From Pseudomonadota bacterium (lineage in GTDB: Bacteria > Desulfobacterota > Desulfobacteria > Desulfobacterales > ETH-SRB1): a stretch of DNA of 10,593 nucleotides. The notes beneath the pieces were generated by a model. That model did no database searches and was not told the DNA's origin. It saw only the letters and a program-made list of their open reading frames with translations. Both the position numbers and the translations under genes were made by a program. Below, in pieces: positions 1-6,828 of the stretch (position 1 is its first letter; every line of letters begins with the position of its first letter). The stretch spans positions 1 through 10,593 of the forward strand of contig JAHIKR010000229.1 of the NCBI GenBank assembly GCA_018897415.1. The letters run 5' to 3'.

Positions 1-3000
1 ATATGGCACATAGCATTGTGGAACGAGTTGTGTCCTGAGCTGTAGAGTTTCCGCATCCATTTTGCGGAGAATTTCCGGCCATTGTACACCAATACCTCTG
101 CCCATTCCAACATAATGGTTGCCTGAACCAGGAAAGACAAATGCTATTTCACCTGTGCTGCCCAGAGGATGAGGTGAATAGCTTATTCCACCGGGACCGT
201 TCATTCTTTTGGATGTACCCTCTGAAACCGCATTTTTTGCATCATTAATAAGATTTTCGAGTTGATAAATATCTCCTGCAACGATTGATACTGCATATTT
301 TTTTTCAGAAGCCGGTTTGTTCTTTAAATACCAGCTTTGGGCGGCGGCTTCTATTGGGAAGTTAAGAGATTTAGGATGTTTGTTGAATTTTTTAATGTGA
401 CTGGACAGTTTTTCAAGTCTTTCTATTAGAGCGCTTTTATTGTTTCCTTCAATAATGAAAAGACCGAATTTCCGGTCGCCCAGGGGCTGCTGCCTTTCTA
501 TTTCAACTAATTCTCTTGCTGGGTTTTTCTGTGAATATTCAAAGCCTTCAAGAATAACATGCATGCAATTGCCATCTGAAGTTAATGAGGCTGTACATGC
601 CCTTCGGGGGCCATCTTTTCTGTCTCTTAACCAGTATTGAGGAAAAGCAGGCATATGAAACATACTGCCCTGCCACCGGTCATTTGCAGGCATGATAAAG
701 TTTGTTAGAGGAGGAATTATCTCATGGTAAAGGCAAAGACTTGTTTTTACTAATGATGCAAGACCGGAAGCAGCACCTGTATGTCCAATATTTGCCTTTA
801 CAGATCCTATGGCGCAATTAACATTTTTATTATCTGATATATCTGTAAAAAAATCAGTTATAGCCTCTGATTCCAGATTATCTTCTGACGTGTCTCCGCT
901 GCCGTGAGTTTCAAAATAACTTATTGATGATGGTGAGACGCATGCATCTTGAAATGACCGCATGAGTGATAGGATATAAGCGCTTTTTGAAGGAGCTTTA
1001 GTATCAATTCCATCACCAGCAGCACATCCTAACCCCTTTATTACAGAGTAAATTCTGTCTCCATCCTTGTTTGCACTGTCAAGTCTTTTTAAGACAAGTG
1101 CAACCGCGCCTTCACCGGGGAGAGTTCCATCTGCCAACCGGTCGAATGGATGGACTTTATTGTTTTTTGAATAAGGTTTTAATTTGTTTGTGGTAATAAC
1201 ATTGCGAATGTCGCCGGCAAGATCAATTGCACCAACAAGTACGGCATCTGTCTCATTCTGCTGCAATGATCTTACTCCTATTTCAAGCGCTTTAAGTCCT
1301 GATGCTCCTTCACATGAAACAGCAAAGCTTGGGCCTCCAAAACGGAATTCCCTGGCAATTCTGCTTGCTATAATACCCCCCAGTGCGCCCAGTGTCCGGG
1401 TATTTGTTAGCGGGGGGCATAAAGAGTTCTTCAGAGATTCAAGCCATTTGTCAGCTTCTTGTTTTTCCAGATTGAGTCCGAGTCTTTTTTCCCATTTTTG
1501 AACCAGATTATATAGGTTCCACCTCATATGATAGTTGGTAGCTTCATAATCAAATTCCATGCCTATGATAACGCCCATTCCAGGGCGTTTTTCTCTATTC
1601 ACAAAACCTGCATCTTTCATGGCGTTTGAAGAAACTTTAAGCATTAGTAAATGTTGCGGGAGTATATCAGGAATTTCATTTGGCGGTATATGAAAATCTC
1701 CTATAGTCAAAGCAATTTTGTCCATGAAGGCGCCGTAGAAAAGTTTTCCATCAAGATGCCTGTCGGCAATATTATCGCATCCCTTCCATCTGTCTTCAGG
1801 TCTTTCTCTGATTATTGAGGAACCTTTAAAGATTGTTTCCTTGAAATCTTTCAATGATTTTAAATGGCCGAAAACAGCATCCATTCCGACAATGGCAACT
1901 GGGGGAGGCGAATCGGGAATTGATATTTGCGATTTTCGGGTTTCTGTTTCAATATTGTAATTCTTTAAGTTATGAATTTTTGTTGATTTATTATCACAGG
2001 ATCCTGGATTCCATTCTTCTACTAAAAGATGACCGTTTATTCCTCCGAATCCAAATGAGCTTACTGCAGCACGAAACGGCCTTTCGTTGTTTTTCCTGAT
2101 CCACTCTTCGGCTTCTGTCTGCACGCGAAATGGACTGTTTTTAAGGGGGCTTTTTTTCGGCGCTTTATTAAAGTTAATTGATGGAGGAAGAATTTTATGT
2201 TTTAAGGCAAGAAATGTCTTTATCATTCCGGCTGCACCAGCACCGGTTAAAAGATGGCCGATCATGGATTTGACCGATCCAATCGAGCATTGTTCATACG
2301 ACCATCCGGATTCACCCCAGAGATTTCTCAGGCTGTGAAGCTCGGTGGTATCTCCGACAGGCGTTCCAGCGCCATGACATTCAATAAGATCAATTTCGCA
2401 TGGAGACCAGTCTGCGGATAAATAGGCGCTGTGCATGGCGCGGACTTGACCTTCTGTGTCTGGTGCGAGAAGATTGCCGCTCATGTCATTTGAGAGTCCT
2501 ATGCCGCGTATTAAACCATAAATATCGTCATTATCTCTCAAGGCATCGTCAAGTCTTTTTAAAACAAGTATGCCGGTACCTTCTCCCACAACAAGTCCAT
2601 CTGCTTTTTCGTCAAACGGGGCACATCTTCCTGAAGGAGAAAGTGCGCGGAGTTGGCTGAAGCCTACTTGAGTGTAGAGGCATTCAGGCCTTGATATCCC
2701 TCCAGCCAGCATGGCATCAGCGCGGTGAGAATGAAGCTCATCACAGGCGAGTTTGACTGCATAAAGAGATGATGCGCATGCAGCATCGAGAGTATAGCTT
2801 CCGCCTCCGAGTCCTAAGCCTTTGGCCAAAATAGAAGCCGGGAGGCTGGTTACTCTGCCTGCAAGGCACTGCGCTGCGGTAAGTGGTTTGTTGGTGGAAA
2901 AATTACTGTTTTTGAAGAGTTTTTCTTCAAAGCATTTTCCTATGATTTCTCTGGTTATTGAAGAAGAAGAATCAGTAGGGAGTGCGATTGCAGCAATGAC

Positions 3001-3366
3001 TGTTCCAATGCGCTCTTTATTGATAGTTGAAGTATTGCAGTTTGACAGTGCCTTTTTCCCTGTATGAAGAACTAAGTGAAAGAGAGGATCAAGATCGTCC
3101 AGTATGTATTTGTCAATATCTTTTAAATCAGATTTGATTGATTCTAATATGTCATCATTTATCAGGCAGGCACGCTTTGAGTAAACCTTATCCGGCGCCG
3201 GCTCAGGATTATACATGAACTCAGGTTCAACAATCCACCTTCCTTCAGGCACCTCACAGCTTGAGTCCACTTTATTGATAATGTTGTTCCAGAATATATC
3301 AATATCAGGAGCTCCGGGGAAAATACCGGCCATCCCAACCACTGCTATAGGTATTTTTCTTCTCAT
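1..3366 (-). CDS. KS-CLF-AT multidomain fatty acid/polyketide synthase (PfaC/ORF B/HglC-like), 3' end outside window
   Basis: Seen: 1122 residues are visible in one open frame, cut at the window edge. Residues 1-450 are a complete ketosynthase that opens with IAVVGMAGIFPGAPD. It has nucleophile Cys197 in DAACASSL, His331 in ECHGAGTPVGD, and Lys366/His371 in GSVKSMIGH. Residues from about 470 to 900 are a second KS-like domain. The position matching the Cys is Gly687 (VSCEGASGLKAL), while His821, Lys857 and His862 are kept, so it reads as a chain-length-factor partner. An acyltransferase starts near residue 1070 (FVFPGSGNHYVGMG) and is truncated before its active-site serine motif. ATG at 3366 is chosen because an in-frame TAA lies 12 nt upstream and the KS begins at once; there is no clear Shine-Dalgarno. 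Known: KS-CLF-AT order occurs in thraustochytrid PUFA synthase ORF B; PfaC has KS-CLF-DH-DH. Inferred: a condensing subunit acting with the 6825-10593 gene. A further domain after the AT may lie outside. Confidence 0.88.
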   Translation of the reverse strand, partial: MRRKIPIAVVGMAGIFPGAPDIDIFWNNIINKVDSSCEVPEGRWIVEPEFMYNPEPAPDKVYSKRACLINDDILESIKSDLKDIDKYILDDLDPLFHLVLHTGKKALSNCNTSTINKERIGTVIAAIALPTDSSSSITREIIGKCFEEKLFKNSNFSTNKPLTAAQCLAGRVTSLPASILAKGLGLGGGSYTLDAACASSLYAVKLACDELHSHRADAMLAGGISRPECLYTQVGFSQLRALSPSGRCAPFDEKADGLVVGEGTGILVLKRLDDALRDNDDIYGLIRGIGLSNDMSGNLLAPDTEGQVRAMHSAYLSADWSPCEIDLIECHGAGTPVGDTTELHSLRNLWGESGWSYEQCSIGSVKSMIGHLLTGAGAAGMIKTFLALKHKILPPSINFNKAPKKSPLKNSPFRVQTEAEEWIRKNNERPFRAAVSSFGFGGINGHLLVEEWNPGSCDNKSTKIHNLKNYNIETETRKSQISIPDSPPPVAIVGMDAVFGHLKSLKDFKETIFKGSSIIRERPEDRWKGCDNIADRHLDGKLFYGAFMDKIALTIGDFHIPPNEIPDILPQHLLMLKVSSNAMKDAGFVNREKRPGMGVIIGMEFDYEATNYHMRWNLYNLVQKWEKRLGLNLEKQEADKWLESLKNSLCPPLTNTRTLGALGGIIASRIAREFRFGGPSFAVSCEGASGLKALEIGVRSLQQNETDAVLVGAIDLAGDIRNVITTNKLKPYSKNNKVHPFDRLADGTLPGEGAVALVLKRLDSANKDGDRIYSVIKGLGCAAGDGIDTKAPSKSAYILSLMRSFQDACVSPSSISYFETHGSGDTSEDNLESEAITDFFTDISDNKNVNCAIGSVKANIGHTGAASGLASLVKTSLCLYHEIIPPLTNFIMPANDRWQGSMFHMPAFPQYWLRDRKDGPRRACTASLTSDGNCMHVILEGFEYSQKNPARELVEIERQQPLGDRKFGLFIIEGNNKSALIERLEKLSSHIKKFNKHPKSLNFPIEAAAQSWYLKNKPASEKKYAVSIVAGDIYQLENLINDAKNAVSEGTSKRMNGPGGISYSPHPLGSTGEIAFVFPGSGNHYVGMGRGIGVQWPEILRKMDAETLQLRTQLVPQCYVPY

Positions 3367-3427
3367 TATAATATTTTATGCAATAGTTCAGCCACAAAGA
3401 CACAAATGCTCTAAGGCCTGTAAATAG

Positions 3428-3455
3428 TCGAGTGGTCGAGTAGTCAACCACTCGA
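3428..3455. repeat. Inverted repeat (9-bp stem, 10-nt loop) with internal octamer direct repeats
   Basis: TCGAGTGGT at 3428-3436 is exactly complementary to ACCACTCGA at 3447-3455. The region also reads as staggered octamers GTCGAGTG, GTCGAGTA and GTCAACCA. It lies in the untranslated region upstream of the left synthase gene, about 60-90 nt before its ATG. It could be an operator, an mRNA leader hairpin or a small dispersed repeat. There is no strong T-run on either side, so a terminator is unlikely. Confidence 0.6.
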
Positions 3456-3608
3456 TTAAATGGATTTTTATACCTGACTAAGTACTTTAAGGCAAGGGGC
3501 AATAAAAAATATAAATAAATCCTAAAATACTGTGTAAAATATAATAGGGAAAACGACATGCTGAAAAGACTAATAATTTGAACTTGTTAGAAGCATTTGG
3601 CTTTATTC

Positions 3609-3637
3609 TTGACGTAACAATAATTAATAGTTATTTT
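3609..3637 (+). promoter_or_regulatory. Candidate sigma70-type promoter for the zinc-ribbon/Cys-rich gene pair
   Basis: TTGACG (3609-3614) and TATTTT (3632-3637) are separated by 17 nt and lie 43 nt upstream of the ATG at 3680. The spacing is ideal and the -35 matches the consensus at five of six positions, but the whole segment is AT-rich, so chance matches are likely. Confidence 0.35.
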
Positions 3638-3679
3638 CATCAAGTTATAATTTGATTATATTTTTGAGGGAGAAAAATT

Positions 3680-3931
3680 ATGCCGTTATTTGATTATCTT
3701 TGTCTGGACTGCGGGAAGTCCAGTGAAGTCCTTATTACTGGCTCAGAAGACAAACCACAGTGCCATTCATGCGGAAGTAATAATCTAAAAAAATTACTTG
3801 CAGCTCACTCATCGATTTCAGGTGTTTCACATCACAATATTCCTGGACATGGAGATACTTCTTGTTGCGGATTTACTCCAAGTCTGGCTGGCTGTGCGGG
3901 ACCAGGAAGCTGTTGTGGAAGCAAGTCATAA
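3680..3931 (+). CDS. FmdB-family zinc-ribbon protein, 83 aa
   Basis: Seen: the protein begins MPLFDYLCLDCGK and has two CxxC pairs, Cys8/Cys11 and Cys28/Cys31, spaced as in the FmdB-type putative regulatory zinc ribbon (P-x-F-Y/D-Y-x-C...C at the extreme N-terminus). The tail (residues 43-83) is rich in His, Gly and Cys, with CC at 62-63, Cys72 and CC at 78-79. A good ribosome site, GAGGGAG, is 7 nt before the ATG. The gene ends in tandem TAA stops and the next gene starts 5 nt after the first, so the two are probably cotranscribed. Known: the family was named from a methylotroph amidase-operon regulator, but most members have no proven role. Inferred: binds one zinc through the four N-terminal cysteines; the Cys-rich tail could hold a second metal. 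No DNA-binding claim is made. Cytoplasmic: no signal peptide or membrane segment. Confidence 0.88.
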   Translation: MPLFDYLCLDCGKSSEVLITGSEDKPQCHSCGSNNLKKLLAAHSSISGVSHHNIPGHGDTSCCGFTPSLAGCAGPGSCCGSKS

Positions 3932-3936
3932 TAAAA

Positions 3937-4548
3937 ATGAGTTCCTACCAGAAAGAACAGACAGATGCTTTATCTATGGTGCATCAATATCTTACAAGTC
4001 TTTTCCCTGCTGAAAGACGGGAGTTTGAGTCTTTAGTTGCTGATTATCTTTTGTTTCGAAAAGATATAGATATTTTTCTGTCCGAACATTTCGGTAAGAT
4101 ATGCACTCAAAACTGCTATCAAAACAATATCAGCGCCTGTTGTTCACGCGAAGGTATTATTACTTTTTTTGCTGATGTGGTTATAAATGTCCTGGTTTCT
4201 CAAAAAAATGAGATTGAAGTACTATTGAAAGTTCTTCAAAGACCCAATAACAATTATAAGTGCATTTATCTTGGGGAGCAAGGGTGCTTATGGCGGGTTA
4301 AGCCGATTGTCTGCGAGATGTTTCTCTGTGAGCCAGCAAAGAAAAAAGTGTTTATAGAAAAACCTTGGGCCCAGGATAAATGGGATGAACTTAATAATCG
4401 TAAAAAAATGTTTACTTGGCCGGATCGTCCAGTTCTTTTTGATGTTCTTGAAAAATATTTTATTAATGCTGGATACTATTCATCGCTTATGTATATGCAC
4501 AACAGCCCTGGACTATTGCGTGTAAAAAAGACAGGGATCAGGGGCTAG
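3937..4548 (+). CDS. Cysteine-rich protein, possible YkgJ-like (CxxCxxCC) metal-binding protein, 203 aa
   Basis: Seen: eight cysteines lie in two clusters: Cys56, Cys60, Cys68, Cys69 (C-x3-C-x7-CC) and Cys109, Cys117, Cys126, Cys131 (C-x7-C-x8-C-x4-C). The second cluster sits in the context KCIYLGEQGCLW..KPIVCEMFLC. This resembles, without matching exactly, the zinc/iron-chelating CxxCxxCC family, in which the last cysteines sit in a 'GClwr..KP..C..flC'-type stretch. No transmembrane segment or signal peptide is seen. Start choice: ATG at 3937 lies 5 nt after the zinc-ribbon stop. An in-frame ATG at 3862 would add 25 residues but overlap the upstream gene by 70 nt, in codons shaped by that gene. 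The ribosome site is weak (GGAAG is 15 nt upstream), which suggests translational coupling. Inferred: a Zn or Fe-S/iron-binding partner of the zinc-ribbon protein. The last codons coincide with a G-rich repeat. Exact function is unknown. Confidence 0.8.
   Translation: MSSYQKEQTDALSMVHQYLTSLFPAERREFESLVADYLLFRKDIDIFLSEHFGKICTQNCYQNNISACCSREGIITFFADVVINVLVSQKNEIEVLLKVLQRPNNNYKCIYLGEQGCLWRVKPIVCEMFLCEPAKKKVFIEKPWAQDKWDELNNRKKMFTWPDRPVLFDVLEKYFINAGYYSSLMYMHNSPGLLRVKKTGIRG
4534..4547 (+). repeat. Two G-rich heptamers, possible left arm of the repeat element
   Basis: GGGATCA and GGGGCTA stand in tandem and form the last codons and most of the stop codon of the Cys-rich gene. They resemble the reverse complements of the heptamers at 4627-4647 (GGGGTCA, GGTGACA, GGTGTCA), so they may be the other, opposite arm of the same compound repeat. 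The match is partial, so this is tentative. Confidence 0.35.
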
Positions 4549-4562
4549 CAAATAAAAAGACA

Positions 4563-4618
4563 TTAACAATCAATAATTAATAATTAATTGTTAATTATTG
4601 GTTATTAATTATTAAATT
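4563..4618. repeat. Degenerate (TTAATTA)n heptamer tandem repeat, eight units
   Basis: Reading in steps of seven gives TTAACAA, TCAATAA, TTAATAA, TTAATTG, TTAATTA, TTGGTTA, TTAATTA, TTAAATT with no gap. The tract can also fold: CAATAATTAA (4571-4580) is exactly complementary to TTAATTATTG (4591-4600). It fills most of the gap between the Cys-rich gene and the kinase gene. It may act as an AT-rich promoter-proximal element, but its regular period fits a short tandem repeat made by slippage or a small mobile repeat. Confidence 0.7.
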
Positions 4619-4626
4619 AGCGCTTA

Positions 4627-4647
4627 TGACCCCTGTCACCTGACACC
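4627..4647 (-). repeat. Three tandem heptamers TGACCCC/TGTCACC/TGACACC, right arm of the repeat element
   Basis: Three seven-base units follow the AT-rich heptamer tract. On the minus strand they read GGTGTCA, GGTGACA, GGGGTCA. They share period seven with the AT-rich tract and sit opposite the G-rich heptamers at 4534-4547, giving a rough mirror-image element of about 115 bp. Confidence 0.5.
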
Positions 4648-4704
4648 TGAAGCTCATAAACGGCCGGTTGTTCCATAAGGCTGTAATGTTATTAAGGATC
4701 TAAA

Positions 4705-6804
4705 ATGAAGGAAGATAAAAATACTTCAGAGCACAAAGAGGCTATGGAGTTAATGCGGAATTCTTACCAGATGCTTAGACTGGTGGTTGACAGTTTACCT
4801 CTGGCTATTTTTTGGAAGGATAAGAATTCTGTATACTTAGGATGCAACAAAAATTTTGCCGTTCATGCTGGTGTCGAATCACCCGATGATATTGTTGGCA
4901 AGAATGACTATGATCTGCCATGGAAAAAAGAGGAGACAGAGCTTTATCTTGATGCTGATCGTAGAGTTATGGCGACTGATACGCCAGAGTATAACACTAT
5001 AGAGCAGCAGCTCCAGGCAGACGGCAAACAAGCATGGGTAGAAACGAATAAAATTCCACTTTACAATACTCGTGGTGAAGTTATTGGCATACTCGGTTCT
5101 TATGAAGACATCACTGAACGCAAGCTGGCTGAAGAATCAATTAATCTCACTGAATTCCGCCTTAAGGCCTTATTAGATCTTAATCAGATGACTGAGGCGT
5201 CAATTAAGGAAATTACGGACTTTACCCTTGAAGAAGCTATATGGCTATCAAACAGCAAGATGGGTTTTATTGCATTTGTAGACAAGGACGAGACGCTTAT
5301 TTCAATCCAATCCTGGTCAAAAAGAGCATCGGAAGAATGCAGCATTATTGACAGGCCTGTTGTTTATCCGGTTAATAATGTAGGGCTTCTGGGAGAATCT
5401 GTCCGGCAAAGGAAGCCCATTATCATTAATGATTATTCAGCCCACATTCCGAATAAAAAAGGTTATCCTAAAGGACATGTGGAAATTTTTAGTTACATGA
5501 GCGTACCTGTTTTTGAAGAGGGCAAAATCGTCGCTGTTGCAGGCCTAGGCAATAAAGAAGATAATTATGACGAGAAGGATGTCCAGCAGCTTACATTACT
5601 TCTGGAAGGAATGTGGAGAATTATAAAACACAAGCGGGGAGAAGCTGGAAAAAAGGAACTCGAAAAAAAATATTATCAGGCACAGAAGATGAAGGCCATT
5701 GGCGCACTGTCAGGTGGTATTGCACGAGATTTTAATAACCTGCTTATGGCTATCCAGGGGAATATCTCATTAATGGAAATGGAAATGGATCCCACGCATC
5801 CATATCACGAGCGGTTAAAGAATATTGAAAAGCAGGTTCAAAGAGGTGTCAGCTTTACCTCGCGTCTCCTCGGATATGCCAGAAAAGGTATATATGAGAT
5901 CAAGCCCATTGATTTGAACAAACTGGTAAAAGAAACCTCAGACTATTTTAGCGCATCAAAAAAAGAAATTATTGTCCATCATGAGCTGGCTGAGGACCTG
6001 CCTCCAATAGAGGCTGACAAAGGGCAAATTGAGCAGGTTTTGATGAATATGTATGAGAATGCCGCTGATGCTATGCCGGCTGGTGGGTATCTTGTCTTGA
6101 AAACCTTTAATATGACTCTTCGTGATATGGAGGATAAGCTTTATAACTTAAAGCCGGGCGATTACGTTGTTTTAAGCATTACTGATACAGGCAAAGGTAT
6201 GGATAAAGAAACAATGGAACGTATTTTTGATCCTTTTTTTACAACTAAAAGAATAGGCCGGGGAACAGGACTTGGTCTGGCATCTGTTTACAGTATTATA
6301 ACGGCTCATGGAGGGTATATTGATGTAGAATCAAAAGAGGGGCAGAAAACTACGTTCAGTATTTATCTTTCCGCATCGATAAAGAAAGTCGAGGGGGATG
6401 TTAGGACTTTCGATCAGTTAATTAAGGGCACTGGAACAGTTCTTCTGGTTGATGACGAAGAGGCAATTCTGGAAGTTGGCAAGGAATTGCTGGAGGCCAT
6501 TGGCTATCAGGTAATTATAGCTATAAACGGGGAGGAGGCAGTCGAAGTTTACAAGAGAAGAAAAGATGACATTGATATCGTTCTTTTGGACATTTCTATG
6601 CCACGTATGGGTGGTGGCGAAACCTATAACCGCTTGAAGGAAATTAATTCTGATATTAAAGTATTACTTTCAAGTGGATTCAGCATTGATGGTGAAGCAT
6701 ATCAGATACTGGCTCGTGGATGTAATGGTTTTATTCAGAAGCCGTTCAAAATAAATGAGCTTTCTGGAAAGATAAACGAAATTCTTGGACGAACTAAAGT
6801 TTAG
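4705..6804 (+). CDS. Hybrid sensor histidine kinase, PAS-GAF-HisKA-HATPase-REC, lacking the canonical phospho-accepting His
   Basis: Seen (699 aa): PAS domain at about residues 20-145, ending in GSYEDITERK. GAF domain at about 155-308, with the FVDKDETLISIQSWS and KKGYPKGHVEIF stretches typical of sulfate-reducer kinases. Dimerisation helix at 325-395 carries KMKAIGALSGGIARDFNNLL; the family pattern is GGIAHDFNN, so the His position is Arg341 (codon CGA at 5725-5727). The ATPase domain looks intact: N-box ENAADAMP (451-458), DTGKGMD (494-500), FDPFFTTK (508-515) and GTGLGLASVYS (520-530). The C-terminal receiver domain (about 577-695) has Asp583/Asp584, phospho-acceptor Asp629 (VLLDISMPRMGG), Ser656/657 and Lys679. 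No signal peptide or membrane segment is seen, so it is a soluble sensor. AAGGA 6 nt before the ATG supports the start. Inferred: senses a small cytoplasmic ligand, redox state or gas. With Arg341 it may not autophosphorylate normally. No separate response regulator is in the window. Confidence 0.95.
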   Translation: MKEDKNTSEHKEAMELMRNSYQMLRLVVDSLPLAIFWKDKNSVYLGCNKNFAVHAGVESPDDIVGKNDYDLPWKKEETELYLDADRRVMATDTPEYNTIEQQLQADGKQAWVETNKIPLYNTRGEVIGILGSYEDITERKLAEESINLTEFRLKALLDLNQMTEASIKEITDFTLEEAIWLSNSKMGFIAFVDKDETLISIQSWSKRASEECSIIDRPVVYPVNNVGLLGESVRQRKPIIINDYSAHIPNKKGYPKGHVEIFSYMSVPVFEEGKIVAVAGLGNKEDNYDEKDVQQLTLLLEGMWRIIKHKRGEAGKKELEKKYYQAQKMKAIGALSGGIARDFNNLLMAIQGNISLMEMEMDPTHPYHERLKNIEKQVQRGVSFTSRLLGYARKGIYEIKPIDLNKLVKETSDYFSASKKEIIVHHELAEDLPPIEADKGQIEQVLMNMYENAADAMPAGGYLVLKTFNMTLRDMEDKLYNLKPGDYVVLSITDTGKGMDKETMERIFDPFFTTKRIGRGTGLGLASVYSIITAHGGYIDVESKEGQKTTFSIYLSASIKKVEGDVRTFDQLIKGTGTVLLVDDEEAILEVGKELLEAIGYQVIIAINGEEAVEVYKRRKDDIDIVLLDISMPRMGGGETYNRLKEINSDIKVLLSSGFSIDGEAYQILARGCNGFIQKPFKINELSGKINEILGRTKV

Positions 6805-6828
6805 AGGCCGTTTCAAAACAGCCTCTAA
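6801..6828. terminator. Bidirectional palindrome between convergent genes, containing both stop codons
   Basis: TTAGAGGC (6801-6808) is exactly complementary to GCCTCTAA (6821-6828). The 12-nt loop holds a further GTT/AAC pair. The kinase stop TAG (6802-6804) is in the left arm and the synthase stop TAG (read from 6827 to 6825) is in the right arm. The convergent position and GC-rich stem base suggest a shared terminator. The following T-runs are weak on both strands, so efficiency is uncertain. Confidence 0.6.

Larger units (their letters stand above)
3367..3679. promoter_or_regulatory. Divergent intergenic region between the left synthase gene and the zinc-ribbon gene
   Basis: This 313-bp non-coding gap separates divergently transcribed genes, so promoters for both directions should lie here. 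It contains a tandem octamer pair CACAAAGA/CACAAATG (3393-3408), a 9-bp-stem hairpin (3428-3455) and a promoter candidate facing the zinc-ribbon gene (3609-3637). A second TATAAT at 3646-3651 lacks a good partner at -35. I could not find a convincing promoter for the minus-strand gene. No other gene is supported: the small minus-strand reading frame across 3305-3559 has no family resemblance and runs into the ketosynthase start in the wrong frame. Confidence 0.5.

Noticed and set aside
3305..3559. Minus-strand 84-codon reading frame across the divergent gap
   Set aside because: Its C-terminal part is a wrong-frame reading of the ketosynthase start, the rest is low-complexity, aromatic-rich translation of AT-rich DNA, and no ribosome site supports it.
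3862..3936. Upstream ATG extending the Cys-rich protein by 25 residues
   Set aside because: The extension lies wholly inside the zinc-ribbon coding frame apart from its last 5 nt and shows no conserved-looking features. The ATG at 3937 gives ordinary operon spacing.
4571..4600. Rho-independent terminator for the zinc-ribbon/Cys-rich pair
   Set aside because: The stem is almost all A-T pairs and belongs to a periodic heptamer tract, with no GC-rich stem and no clean T-run after it.
4563..4618. CRISPR-like array or origin iterons
   Set aside because: The seven-base units have no spacers, are degenerate, and no Cas, replication or partition gene is nearby.
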